A DNA stretch of 27,200 nt from Scatomonas sp963649395 (GTDB lineage: Bacteria > Bacillota > Clostridia > Lachnospirales > Lachnospiraceae). The stretch spans positions 1 to 27,200 of the forward strand of contig CAVJHW010000019.1 of the NCBI GenBank assembly GCA_963649395.1, in the 5' to 3' direction. A program made the position numbers and the translations under genes. Under the pieces are notes generated by a model. That model worked only from the letters and a program-made list of their open reading frames with translations, did not search any database and was not told the origin of the DNA. Below are positions 6,901-12,955 of the stretch, in pieces (position 1 is the stretch's first letter; each line of letters begins with the position of its first letter).

Positions 6901-9900
6901 CTCCAGAACAGCCTTCGCACTGTCGCGGGCTGCCTGAACCTCGTCCTCGGTGCCGCTGGCCGGGCCCCAGGTGACCGTAATCTTGACATCATTATAAGGC
7001 ATATGGAAATCCACCAGCGCATTTGGCACCCTATAATTAATATGAATATCCGTCTTGCCCTTGTAGTCGGTCGCGTCGATCAGGCTACCCACACGGTACT
7101 GCCATGTGCTGCTGTTGCTATTGCTCAGAGGAACTGTCGTGCCCTCCACGCTGATGCCGCGAATGGCATACCGCGTGCCGTTGACCGTGTAGATCATACT
7201 GCCGGTCATCGTCGCCACATTGCCCATTTGCTCAAAGCTCACGCCGACTTCCTCATCGGAAATGCTCCAGCCATCGCCGGAGATCACGCCGGGACCCTTG
7301 TGATTGCCATCCTTGAGGGCTGCGTCACGGCAGAGCAGGTAGGCGATATAGTCCGGGCTAACGCAGGCCTTAATATTATAGGTCAGGGGTGAGGCTTCGG
7401 TGATCTGCCCGTCCTTGGAAAAGGAGAAGAGTGGCTGAAGCTGCTTGTTGCCCGTAATGTCTCCGTACTTGTCGTCCGTGGGTGTGTTGGCCTGCAAATA
7501 AGCAATCATTTGCTCCAGGGTCTCTTGATCCTCTTCTGGAATGCCAACGTATTTCTGCTCAAAACTTAGGCTGTAGCTGGCTGCCGGGTCGAGACCCTCT
7601 GCATAGGCTGCCGCGATCGCGTCATATTTGGCCTGCTCCCTGGCCGTCAGTTCGCCCCTCTGATATTCCGTCATTTTTTCATAGGCGGAGATCAGGCGCT
7701 CTACCGCATCCCGGGAGGACTCGTCCAGCTTGTCTGCGTCGTCGGGCAGGCGATTCAGATACTGGCGGAAGGTCTCCAGATTGCCCCGGTTGCTGGAATC
7801 TGCCTCCTTCTGCATCTGCTTGATGGTCTGCAGGGCCGTCATCTCTGCCTCCCGAGCTGCCCCGGAGGTCTCCGCTGCCTCGATACCGGAAATACCCGTA
7901 TGGTAAGCCTCCGTCAGCTTCGTCCAGTTTTCCGATGTGAAGCAGCTCTCGGGGTAGTTGTCGTCATAGTATACCCCGTCCAACTCCTTGCGCAGCTGGG
8001 TCTTAATAGCGCTTAGGTCATCCGATGCATTTACATAGACCAGCACCGTGGGGCCGACGGTATAGCGGCCCTCGTCATCCAGACGAAAAGCGTTGACCGC
8101 AGTCCAGCCCTCGGCATAGAGGGTCAATTGGGCCGTGCCGTCTGCGCCGGTCGAGACATAGGTCGGGGTCAGCACGTCAGCAGTCGCCGCGTCCGCCTTA
8201 TCCGCAAAGGCCCCACTGGTATAAACCGCAGCACCGGAAACCGGGCTAGCCGTACCGGTGCGGTTCTGGGGCAGTGCGCCGTCTGCCGTAAGGGTGAGGG
8301 TGAAGGGCTGGCCCGCTGTAACGGTCTCCGGAGCGGAGATCCCGGAGTAGTGGAACCAGTCGCCCACGTCTTCCATCAAAGCGGGATACTGTCCGGCACC
8401 ACTGGAATAGGTCTCCATTTTCGGACGGAAATGAACCACGGTCAGCTCGTCACCGTCATGCAGAATAATGTTCCTGTAGTAGGTGCCGAGATAGCCGCTT
8501 GAACTGCCGAAATAAAGGTCGCCATTGACAAACAACAGCGGTTTATTGCTGTTGAACAGCGAGATACTAATCCCGAGCTGATCCAGCACAGCGCCCACAG
8601 TAGTGTTGGCATCAAGGGTCAACTCCTGAGTGTTCGCTGCATTCTGCTTGCTGCCCACATAAGCGCCGGTGGCATCTACAGCAGAGAAGCGCACGCTGAT
8701 CTGCTCCGTGCCGGAGCTCACCAGCTGATAGCAAGCCCGCTGGAAGACAACCATCGCATTAAACAACTTATTCAGCTCTTTCTGGCCGATGGTGGTATAG
8801 GCCGGGGAGGTCTCTGCCGCCTCCAGCGCAGTCTCCCGGGCTGTGCGCAGAGTGGAGAGGCTCTCCTCGGTGTAGCCGTTCAGCTTGTCCGGGTCGAACT
8901 TCTCGGCAAGATATTGGATTGCGGCATGGTAGAACTCTGCCTGCAACTTGCCAGTCTCACCTGCACGCTGGTCCAGATTGCCGCGGGCGGTTTTCAGATC
9001 GCCCGCCAGCTTATCCAAATCTGACTGCTTATCGCTGGTGTTGGCCTCGGTGGGATTGCCGTCCTGGTCAAACATAGACGCCATCATCGCCTCGGCCTCG
9101 CTGCGCAGGCTGCTGTACGTCGCCCACGTCTTTGGCGTATAATCATCCTTGCTCAGCGTATTCAGCAGTTCCTCGTACAGCAGGGTGGTATTGGCGCGAG
9201 TGGAGGGAATCAACTTGGAAATTGCCGCTTTTAAATCAGCACAGGCTATGTCAATATCTTCCTGTGTCGCCGCATCCAGCGCTTTCTTTGCCTTTGCTAA
9301 AGGACCATTTTCTTTTGTGAGGTCAGCCCAGAAGCCTGTCTGTGAGTAATCAGTTCCATTATAGCGATCATCAACCGTATTCCAATCACTCTTTTTTTCG
9401 TCCGACACCCTCGTCAACTGGTTATTAAGTTCATCAAAATCCAAAGGTTCTGGTGGCTCAGTGCCGTCCGGTGTGATTTCGATTAAAATGGCAAAGTTGA
9501 GCTCCTTATAGTTACCTATTAAGCCTGCATTGGTAAAGTATAGATAGTAAAAGTCCGTAGCCTTATCATCAAGGCTGTATCCAAATGACTCCAGTATGCT
9601 TCTGGAAGCCTTAGCGCTGCTTAGAGCATCTGCCTTCCTACACCAATTGGGACTCGTGTAAGGGAAGTTAATTAGCACATCCTGGTCAAAATTATCGACC
9701 TTAAAAATATTGAGGGGTAATACCATAGCGCCCGTTTTGTTTGTAATCGAAAACGATGCTTCGGTATACTTAAAGAAATATGTTTTAGTTACTACCTGAT
9801 CTACTGATGCAGCAGTTGAGCATTTCAACGTTGTAGCTCGCGCCGAAATTGTGTGACTATCACTATCCAAACGATCAAAACCGCTAACGATTCCAGTCTC

Positions 9901-10011
9901 ATTGAAAATAATTGCATAATCACTGCTGTTGGCCGCTAAAACTGTTCCACTAAACAATGCTACAACGAGTGCAACGATGATAAACCAGGCAGCTCGTCTA
10001 ATATTTTTCAT
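3988..10011 (-). CDS. Giant secreted modular protein with DUF4430, cohesin-like and dockerin domains
   Basis: A 2007-residue exported protein. Residues 1-26 form a signal peptide ending VLA, with a GGAG site properly spaced before ATG 10011. Recognisable parts: FIVAR-like helical repeats (about 240-270 and in the 280-430, 665-810, 1020-1090 and 1395-1500 helical stretches); a ubiquitin/SLBB-like domain at about 437-530 (LLFVNGDLYF and DGDELTVVHF); a DUF4430 (transcobalamin C-terminal-like) domain at about 1112-1237, with ESGWMGTLNDWF and LGDGDYIRIMY; a cohesin-like beta domain at about 1502-1630; three tandem beta repeats of about 75 residues (about 1631-1860); and a type I dockerin at about 1944-2007, with two calcium-loop repeats starting DVNKTGLVDIND and DVNGDKTVTTLD. 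There is no LPXTG, SLH or C-terminal membrane anchor, so attachment would be through the dockerin. It follows the 10069-12002 gene in a transcript whose leader carries a cobalamin riboswitch. DUF4430 resembles the C-terminal domain of B12-binding transcobalamin, so cobamide capture is a reasonable but untested role. Confidence 0.85.
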   Translation of the reverse strand: MKNIRRAAWFIIVALVVALFSGTVLAANSSDYAIIFNETGIVSGFDRLDSDSHTISARATTLKCSTAASVDQVVTKTYFFKYTEASFSITNKTGAMVLPLNIFKVDNFDQDVLINFPYTSPNWCRKADALSSAKASRSILESFGYSLDDKATDFYYLYFTNAGLIGNYKELNFAILIEITPDGTEPPEPLDFDELNNQLTRVSDEKKSDWNTVDDRYNGTDYSQTGFWADLTKENGPLAKAKKALDAATQEDIDIACADLKAAISKLIPSTRANTTLLYEELLNTLSKDDYTPKTWATYSSLRSEAEAMMASMFDQDGNPTEANTSDKQSDLDKLAGDLKTARGNLDQRAGETGKLQAEFYHAAIQYLAEKFDPDKLNGYTEESLSTLRTARETALEAAETSPAYTTIGQKELNKLFNAMVVFQRACYQLVSSGTEQISVRFSAVDATGAYVGSKQNAANTQELTLDANTTVGAVLDQLGISISLFNSNKPLLFVNGDLYFGSSSGYLGTYYRNIILHDGDELTVVHFRPKMETYSSGAGQYPALMEDVGDWFHYSGISAPETVTAGQPFTLTLTADGALPQNRTGTASPVSGAAVYTSGAFADKADAATADVLTPTYVSTGADGTAQLTLYAEGWTAVNAFRLDDEGRYTVGPTVLVYVNASDDLSAIKTQLRKELDGVYYDDNYPESCFTSENWTKLTEAYHTGISGIEAAETSGAAREAEMTALQTIKQMQKEADSSNRGNLETFRQYLNRLPDDADKLDESSRDAVERLISAYEKMTEYQRGELTAREQAKYDAIAAAYAEGLDPAASYSLSFEQKYVGIPEEDQETLEQMIAYLQANTPTDDKYGDITGNKQLQPLFSFSKDGQITEASPLTYNIKACVSPDYIAYLLCRDAALKDGNHKGPGVISGDGWSISDEEVGVSFEQMGNVATMTGSMIYTVNGTRYAIRGISVEGTTVPLSNSNSSTWQYRVGSLIDATDYKGKTDIHINYRVPNALVDFHMPYNDVKITVTWGPASGTEDEVQAARDSAKAVLEAAYQQYDSESDNYAAITAAYQTGVDAVNTAKTVAAVTEARTTALQAMKTAAGTSTIGAPIEGWGSDDTFDAGPQVGTVTVSFENTTYDDGYFYDLRNPFLYQESYPLGANDSMMTVALRALVDQFPSATWSGTGNDFGLTYLAGITVDGHSLDAFDGGNESGWMGTLNDWFTNEGFNAFTVENGKLGDGDYIRIMYTTTGYGEDLGGTWYNSYTTLNSLAVEGGTLLSEFTPGESGGSYDYTLLISGNSANVKLTPTATNKNFLTKIFLNEKVTSNTEGGSFYKRTQYIPVTTGDTIYVGCGVRAWPSMNNQEGNTQENDGTWYALHVVNADDGSAYVVSLIDLLPDTIRYENYTTTRSSIDAAEAAYDALSEMAKANVTNEAKLEQLKAEIESFEQIDAFKAQLAALPNAKRITLDNQEAIEQAKAVYDALTAEQKEYLTHSEEEKIQALVTRLAELREEVEKDGYIVFVTDGTSAVIGETVTASIQVSNKEETTYNSYAFTVSYDAEKLTYTGINTDASVKDENGILTIVGYGVDKTCGTDNLVLTFTGKAVGAANVTVTKANIDKAENANAQDAPEAALSEAGTTITVTGYPVSLSEDFTGDSTVDPGADYTFVAKDTHYDYDIVAKMGGEDAEVVDKGDGSYTIKNVTGNLVITDTKAPKTYTVTVEGAGQEDVAAATSATYLTDYSFQLTKDDKYTYDVAVTVDGEAYTPTLSEDGSTYTIAGADVTGTIVITVNKEAKPVTTTEINFEGSGSGDVKGGTTQTADNEVDFTFELKADAGYNYTVTLDSKELTADASGKYTISGSKLTGESITVRVEKTPKSDVKVEVYEYIKLNSKTMWLVTAAGTVSEGKILSYDGNAMFWSDKYDAYCYLVVSAQTQTELKAEATSKVAEASADKVSLAYDGDVNKTGLVDINDAQLTYNMYNALYESFDQVSMQKFLEADVNGDKTVTTLDAAAIIGFLLGA

Positions 10012-10027
10012 TTGTCACTCCAATAGT

Positions 10028-10060
10028 GACAAAGGGCACAGCAATATGCTGCCCTTTGTC
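10028..10060 (-). terminator. Intercistronic hairpin between the two surface-protein genes
   Basis: GACAAAGGGC (10028-10037) and GCCCTTTGTC (10051-10060) are perfect complements, and inside them AGCA/TGCT extends the stem after a 2-base bulge, leaving a 3-base loop. It lies 8 bp after the upstream stop codon and 16 bp before the downstream start codon. No U-run follows on the minus strand, so it is more likely an mRNA-stabilising or partial-attenuation stem than a full terminator. It may set the ratio of the two proteins. Confidence 0.5.
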
Positions 10061-10068
10061 TGTAATAA

Positions 10069-12002
10069 TTATGCTGAAATTTTGAGCAATGTGATAAATG
10101 CGTTGCCTTCCCCTGTCTGGTTAATAACCTGAACCAATGTGGTTCCAGAATTAACAGTCACATCAGATGTCGTGGTCGCCACACCGTTCATAAATACATA
10201 GGTTCCACCAGTAGCTTCAACTGTAAAGGACGTAGACCCAATCGCAGATGATGCACCGCTGATGGTAATAATTTGCTGGTTCGGGGAGCCGGTCACCTGC
10301 GAGATTGCCACAGATGCGCCCATCGTCTGGAGCGCATCCAAATCATATCCGCCAACCTTAATTGTAGGAGCCACAGCAACGGTCGCGCCCTTGGTGACAG
10401 CCTTATGGGAGCCAAGCAGCTCAGAGGAGCTCTCCCCCATGATGCCATTCATCTGCATCACGCCGGTGTATACACGGACATAGCGGATGGCGTCAAGATA
10501 CTTCGGATTGCCGGAAATATCATTGCCAGCTGTGTCCGTGGATCCGGCAGGATAGACAGCCCAGGAGATATCCATCGGGTCGCCGTTGCTGTTGCTGTTG
10601 GTGGTACGGCCCGTGGTGTAGGGGTTGACCTGAGCTCCGCTGCGCAATCCGTTGGGATGACAGTCAAAGTAACCGAACAGATAATCGTCCGAAGCCGTGG
10701 AGTTGCCGCCGCTGCTTGTCTTGGGAGCCACCAGCTTCACGCCATTGAGGGTCAGGGAAGCCGCTGCCGCAGATGTCTTGGCNNNNNNNNNNNNNNNNNN
10801 NNNNNNNNNNNNNNNNNNNNNNNNNNNNNNNNNNNNNNNNNNNNNNNNNNNNNNNNNNNNNNNNNNGCCGTGTAGGAGCCAACATCACTCAAATCAAGAC
10901 CGGAGATCGGGTTCACCAGACCGTCCAACGCGGAATGGCCGTTCACGCTGACAAAATAATTATGATACAGGGGGAAATAGTTGTGGCGGTGCCAGTTGTT
11001 GAACAGCACGGAACCACTCTCCGTCGCAGCGGTGCTGGAAGGGCGGGTCTGGTAGGTCGCCGTGTAAGCGACATTGTAGCCCGCCGTGCCGGTATCACCG
11101 GTGGTCCCATCATCGTCCGACGTGAAAGGATTGGTATAGGTTGCGGAATAATCCCAGATTGCGCCTCCGGCCGTGCTGCTGGGAGTCTGATAATGCAAGC
11201 TGCCAGCCAGATCATACCAGGTAGTGCCGTCCTGGGAGACCTGCACGCAGCCCGGCTCGGCCCAAGTGCTCATCGCATTGCCGAAGAGGGTGAAGTCCAC
11301 GCCGTAGGCATTGTTCGGGTCGTTGTAAACGCCGCCGCTGACATAGTTATTGTCATCATCGCGAAGGATCGCACCGAAGTCCAAAACGGCATAGCCTCCA
11401 AAGGAACCAAGGGAAATACCGGTGGTCACATAACCCTCGACAAGATTCTTAAGGGTGGAAGCTCCGCTCGCAGTGAAGGGGCCGCCCCAGCCGGAGCCGT
11501 TGGCTCCCTCATTCACGAACTGGCCGGGAGCGGGCAGGAAAGCCACGAGGCCGGTGCCTGCGACCTGCGCGGTCGGGGCATTGATGCTGACGAGGCATTG
11601 GCTGCTGCCGCGCACGATGGTCAGGTCGGTGCTGTCACCGTTGAGCTCCACGACGCCGTAGCCGTACTTCGCATTCTGCTCGCCATCGGTATAGAAGTCA
11701 AAGATGGCGGCATGGCTTGCAGTGACGGTGACAGAAGAGGTGTCAAAGTCGCTGCCATCGCTGTTGCTGAAGATCAACGAAAGGGACTGGGGCATTTCAT
11801 TGTCACCCTCCGGTGTGATGGTAGCAGACAGGCCGCTGCCCGTGATCTTCAGCCCTTCCGTGCCATTGGAGACTTGAAGCGTCAGCCCAAGGTCGGTGAA
11901 GGTGTAGCTGCTGTAGGTATCATCTTCGGCAAAGGCACTGACATTCAGACTCAGCACCATGACGACAGCCAGAAGTACTGATACCAACCTTCTGGTTTTC
12001 AT
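10069..12002 (-). CDS. Secreted cell-surface protein, B12-riboswitch-controlled (gene interrupted by an N gap)
   Basis: Starts at ATG 12002 after a strong AAAGGAGGG site. Residues 1-25 are a signal peptide ending SAFA. After a beta-rich N-terminal domain comes a segment with GGYAVLDFG, then GVDFTLFGNA, AEPGCVQVSQDGTTWYDLAGS and, before the gap, LFNNWHRHNYFPLYHNYF. After the gap come LFGYFDCHPNG, DPMDISWAV and LDAIRYVRVYTG...GIMGESSSEL. This ordered set matches a 'cell surface protein' family that I remember best from Bacteroides cobalamin-uptake loci, where the pattern is GFGGYVVVGFD - GNAF - EPGIVMVS - WYELAGS - YADNHPN - FDIEWAVD - VRVYTG. A short beta domain ends the protein. No cell-wall anchor is visible. 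The halves lie in different frames across 10783-10866, as expected if the N count is arbitrary. It precedes the DUF4430 protein gene by 57 bp and is the first gene after the riboswitch. The function is inferred from context. Confidence 0.75.
10783..10866. other. Run of 84 N (assembly gap)
   Basis: Unknown sequence inside the cell-surface protein gene. The reading frame entering on the 5' side (ending VGSYTA) and the one leaving on the 3' side (starting AKTSAAAASLTLNG) differ by two, so the true gap length is not 84 or the ends contain an error. The protein on both sides is clearly one family, so this is not evidence for a pseudogene. Confidence 0.95.
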
Positions 12003-12015
12003 ATAATTCCCTCCT

Positions 12016-12141
12016 TTAGGAAATTTTGGTTTGGGTGTCAAAGCACCCAAGTCTGTAGTTACACCACGCTTCCGGTATTGATTCCTGCGCCCACATCTGA
12101 CCGCGTCTGTCCTCCTTTGGCACGCTCGGCACTGGCGTCAT
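12016..12141 (-). CDS. Possible 41-residue leader ORF in the surface-operon leader
   Basis: ATG at 12141 with GGGGAAG about 6 bases upstream opens a 41-codon frame ending at TAA 12016-12018, only 13 bases before the start codon of the cell-surface protein gene. It reads MTPVPSVPKEDRRGQMWAQE and onward and has protein-like codon use, but I recognise no domain. It overlaps the region that resembles a second cobalamin-riboswitch core, so it may just be structured RNA that happens to lack stop codons. No hydrophobic or regulatory-peptide feature is seen. Confidence 0.2.
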   Translation of the reverse strand: MTPVPSVPKEDRRGQMWAQESIPEAWCNYRLGCFDTQTKIS

Positions 12142-12240
12142 CGCATACTTCCCCGGAAAGAACAGGTATCCTTTCCCGTTGTGGCTATTCAGTTATCGGC
12201 GCGGTTCGCCGTATGAAACCGGTCAAAAACCCGGTGAGTT
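12029..12240 (-). ncRNA. Possible second, divergent cobalamin-riboswitch-like element
   Basis: On the minus strand this stretch contains, in order, an ACTGAATAGCCACAACGGGA segment (compare the AGCCACUG...GGGAAG landmarks), an ACCTGT, and the 15-base sequence GATGTGGGCGCAGGA (12083-12097). That sequence is also present exactly in the clear riboswitch at 12514-12528. It ends in CTACAGACTTGGG, weakly like the B12 box, and then a 7-bp hairpin TTGGGTG/CACCCAA (12031-12050). The order of landmarks is right but the spacing is longer than in the first copy, and I could not find a convincing closing P1 stem. It lies immediately upstream of the surface-protein ribosome binding site, where a translational switch would act. 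Confidence 0.35.
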
Positions 12241-12304
12241 GGTGCTGCTCGCGGTATCTCGGCCTTCGTTTTCCAAGCACAGACCCAGCGTACCTGAATC
12301 AAGG

Positions 12305-12335
12305 ATAAAAAATGCTGATTTCTCCTTGAACCAGC
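12305..12335 (-). terminator. Intrinsic terminator 2 after the cobalamin riboswitch
   Basis: On the minus strand GCTGGTT (12329-12335) pairs with AATCAGC (12314-12320) with one G-U pair around an 8-base loop, followed by ATTTTTTAT (12305-12313). A stem plus U6 tail is a classic intrinsic terminator. It lies about 125 bases after the riboswitch 3' end. Confidence 0.65.
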
Positions 12336-12348
12336 GCACCTTGTCCCG

Positions 12349-12385
12349 AAAAACAAAATGCGCTGATTTCAAGATGAAATCAGCG
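12349..12385 (-). terminator. Intrinsic terminator 1 after the cobalamin riboswitch
   Basis: CGCTGATTTC (12376-12385 on the minus strand) and GAAATCAGCG (12361-12370) form a perfect 10-bp stem with a 5-base loop, followed by CATTTTGTTTTT on the minus strand. It lies about 75 bases after the riboswitch and would be the expression platform if the riboswitch acts by premature termination. Confidence 0.7.
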
Positions 12386-12460
12386 GCGTTCCTGGGCTTC
12401 TCGCCCGGTGCAACAGGAAATCGCTCGCCGCTGCAAATACCAGACACGTCTGAAAAACGT

Positions 12461-12680
12461 GGTAATACAGGTCTTCTGACTTGCGTTAGGGAGTGTCGAT
12501 CACTCCTGCGCCCACATCCTACCTTCTCACAGGTCTTCCCTGCAATGGCTGACTTTCGTCCCGGCGGATTGCTCCGCTTTGGCGTGGCCTCACGCGCACA
12601 GCACCGTTTCGTGTCGGCATAAATGCCTTCTTCCTTGCCGTTCCTGCCCGAGGGCGTGCGGAAACGGCGTGTATTACGGT
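12461..12680 (-). ncRNA. Cobalamin (B12) riboswitch
   Basis: Read on the minus strand, about 220 bases carry cobalamin-riboswitch landmarks in the right order: a P1 5' strand GTAATACA (12670-12677), a stem-rich 5' half, AGUCAGCCAUUGC (GCCAUUG at about 12543-12549, compare GCCACUG), GGGAAG (12535-12540), GATGTGGGCGCAGGA (12514-12528), and the 3' B12 box AGTCAGAAGACCTG (12468-12481). The final TGTATTAC (12462-12469) is the exact complement of the P1 5' strand. The class senses adenosylcobalamin or other cobamides and normally shuts off B12 uptake or synthesis genes when B12 is plentiful. Two terminators follow, and then the two secreted-protein genes. It is oriented away from the rubredoxin gene and so does not control it. 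Confidence 0.85.
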
Positions 12681-12732
12681 ATCAAATTATTCAATTTTAA
12701 CAAAAAGAACTCATCCTTGCGTACTACTTGTT

Positions 12733-12761
12733 ATCATACACCACAACATTTCCTTTGGCAA
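12733..12761 (-). promoter_or_regulatory. Probable promoter of the riboswitch-surface protein operon
   Basis: On the minus strand TTGCCA (12756-12761) and TATGAT (12733-12738) are separated by 17 bp, about 55 bases upstream of the riboswitch P1 stem. The transcript would have a leader of roughly 720 bases before the first start codon at 12002. That is unusually long, but it is filled by the riboswitch, two terminators and the second element. Confidence 0.55.
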
Positions 12762-12877
12762 GCAAATTATCATTGCATCTCTGCCTTTATAGGAGATGTT
12801 TATGATAAGAAAGAGTTGCAACGTCACGCTAGCCCCTTTCGGGGCTTCCCGGGTAAGAAAAATTCTCTATATATCTC

Positions 12878-12906
12878 TTGACAGGAAATGCTCTTTCCCT
12901 TATAAT
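12878..12906 (+). promoter_or_regulatory. Consensus promoter of the rubredoxin/flavin reductase gene
   Basis: TTGACA at 12878-12883 and TATAAT at 12901-12906 have a 17-bp spacer, a full match to the sigma-A consensus. Transcription would begin near 12913. The -10 overlaps a PerR-like box. Confidence 0.85.
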
Positions 12907-12914
12907 GATATTAA
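12900..12914 (+). promoter_or_regulatory. PerR-like box overlapping the -10 element
   Basis: TTATAATGATATTAA matches the PerR consensus TTATAATNATTATAA at 12 of the 14 defined positions and covers the -10 hexamer. A second dyad, CTAATA-TTAT-TATTAG, lies just downstream at 12924-12939. PerR-controlled rubredoxin and flavin-reductase genes are known from clostridia, which suits this location. The site is a sequence match only, in an AT-rich promoter where chance matches are possible. Confidence 0.5.
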
Positions 12915-12955
12915 GAACTATTACTAATATTATTATTAGAAAAGGAGGAGCGATC

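Noticed and set aside
5575..8502. Several plus-strand frames of 110-310 codons opposite the giant secreted protein gene
   Set aside because: They mirror the GC-rich codon pattern of the minus-strand gene, lack ribosome binding sites and show no domain.
10783..10866. Frameshift in the surface-protein gene
   Set aside because: The change of frame coincides with the run of N, whose length is probably arbitrary, so it is not evidence of a broken gene.
10773..11981. A 402-codon plus-strand frame across the N gap
   Set aside because: It runs through 84 N and is antisense to the signal-peptide-bearing surface protein; the N run artificially extends it.
12179..12622. A 147-codon plus-strand frame in the leader region
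   Set aside because: It is the reverse strand of the cobalamin riboswitch and terminators; similar spurious translations of B12 riboswitches are common.
12831..12846. Small AGCCCC-TTTC-GGGGCT hairpin upstream of the rubredoxin promoter
   Set aside because: Only 6 bp, with no U-tract on either strand and no gene ending nearby; it gives no clear terminator function.
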